A stretch of DNA of 6,143 nucleotides from Burkholderiales bacterium. Its GTDB lineage: Bacteria; Pseudomonadota; Gammaproteobacteria; Burkholderiales; SG8-41. The stretch lies in assembly GCA_019746155.1 (NCBI GenBank), contig JAIESJ010000148.1, positions 1 to 6,143 of the forward strand, written 5' to 3'. Under the pieces are notes generated by a model that searched no databases, was not told where the DNA came from, and saw only the letters and a list, made by a program, of their open reading frames with translations. Below, one piece after another: positions 5,680-6,143 of this stretch. Numbering within the stretch: the first letter of the stretch is position 1; every line of letters begins with the position of its first letter. The position numbers were made by a program, and so were the translations under genes.

Positions 5680-6143
5680 GGGATGTCCCTCCGTCCGGCG
5701 GGATTGGCTATCCGCACCAGACTGGTGTAAACATGCCGGCGGTAGCCGTCGTTGAACGGCCCGACGGTGACCGGATTGCCCGCGGCATCGTTGCCGAGAT
5801 TGTAGGTTTTGGTATCGGCGTGGCCGGGTGACGTGTCGATGTTGCGCGCCAGGATATGAAATTTTGCAGTGATCACATTGGCCCAGTTGTTCACCGCCGT
5901 GCACGTGGTGCAGCCGGCATAGGTGTAGTTGGTCGGGTCGGCGGTATAGGCATCGGGAACGCCGTCGCCGTTGTTATCGATGCCGTAAGCGATGTTGAGA
6001 TGCTCGATGCCTTCCACAAGCGGTGTCTCCGTCAGGCTTGCGCCGGCGAGTTCCAGCCGTTTCAACGTGGGGACGTTCTGGCCGGCTCCGTTGTCGGTGC
6101 TGATGAAGTAGATATTGACGAAGTACTGACGCAGACCGGAGGT
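5676..6143 (-). CDS. pilW: PilW-type minor pilin, C-terminal part
   Basis: Only the last 155 codons are in the window; the frame is open to the right edge, so the prepilin leader and N-terminal helix lie outside. The visible part reads RQYFVNIYFISTDN near its start, then VPTLKRLELAG, then GIEHLNIAYGIDNNGDGVPD. It closes with RRHVYTSLVRIANPAGRRDIP. Those three blocks (Y-V--YFIS, VP-L-R-EL, and VEGIE-L---YG-D with a final V-----RN/ANP) are characteristic of PilW. DNNGDGVPD (5952-5978) is a calcium-type loop. A CTTC pair of cysteines follows. PilW is a core minor pilin that primes pilus assembly and helps hold PilY1 at the tip. An internal TTG at 6065 is not the start, because the family match continues upstream of it to the edge. 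Confidence 0.85.
   Translation of the reverse strand, partial: TSGLRQYFVNIYFISTDNGAGQNVPTLKRLELAGASLTETPLVEGIEHLNIAYGIDNNGDGVPDAYTADPTNYTYAGCTTCTAVNNWANVITAKFHILARNIDTSPGHADTKTYNLGNDAAGNPVTVGPFNDGYRRHVYTSLVRIANPAGRRDIP
5687..5692 (-). promoter_or_regulatory. Ribosome binding site of pilX inside the end of pilW
   Basis: GGAGGG on the coding strand lies 7 bases before the ATG at 5679 and within the last codons of pilW. It settles the pilX start against the far longer upstream frame. With the ATGA overlap it suggests translational coupling of the two minor pilins. Confidence 0.75.

Noticed and set aside
5680..5904. N-terminal extension of pilX to the ATG at 5904
   Set aside because: The 75 added residues are out-of-frame pilW, basic and without signal features. 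The prepilin leader, the GGAGGG and the ATGA overlap all place the start at 5679.

Overview
The window holds ordinary chromosomal housekeeping and surface-pilus genes of a GC-rich Gram-negative bacterium. The protein families and gene order point to a beta- or gammaproteobacterium, more likely beta. That assignment is inferred from gene content and protein style only; there is no rRNA or other taxonomic marker in the window.

Left part, + strand: the C-terminal half of lspA (signal peptidase II, cut by the window edge), then a 362-base gene-free gap, then a complete ispH (4-hydroxy-3-methylbut-2-enyl diphosphate reductase, last step of the MEP isoprenoid pathway). In many proteobacteria a small peptidyl-prolyl isomerase gene, fkpB, lies between lspA and ispH. 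Here that place is taken by two non-coding repeat-like elements: a 117-base interrupted palindrome (322-438) and an 82-base inverted element built of CAGAG units (495-576). A perfect TATAAT lies just before the ispH start and would place transcription initiation at or beside the ATG, so ispH may be read from a leaderless transcript.

Right part, - strand: a minor-pilin operon read from the right edge leftwards: pilW (3' part only), pilX and pilY1. pilW and pilX overlap by ATGA. pilX and pilY1 are 31 bases apart, and both have a clear ribosome binding site. The products form or prime the tip of the type IV pilus, with PilY1 as the large tip adhesin and mechanosensor-type protein carrying an N-terminal von Willebrand A-like domain and a C-terminal beta-propeller. 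All three encoded proteins carry an Asp-rich loop of the calcium-binding D-x-[DN]-x-D-G-x-x-[DE] type.

ispH and pilY1 converge on a 119-base spacer with two hairpins that probably end the two transcripts. The arrangement of a fimU/pilV/pilW/pilX/pilY1 cluster converging on ispH-lspA is the one known from Pseudomonas aeruginosa, but here fkpB, pilY2 and pilE are missing from between the blocks. I see no mobile-element gene, phage gene, CRISPR array or RNA gene, and no evidence for an entirely new system. The points most worth a second look are the two intergenic elements, the possible leaderless ispH start and the shared calcium-loop motif.
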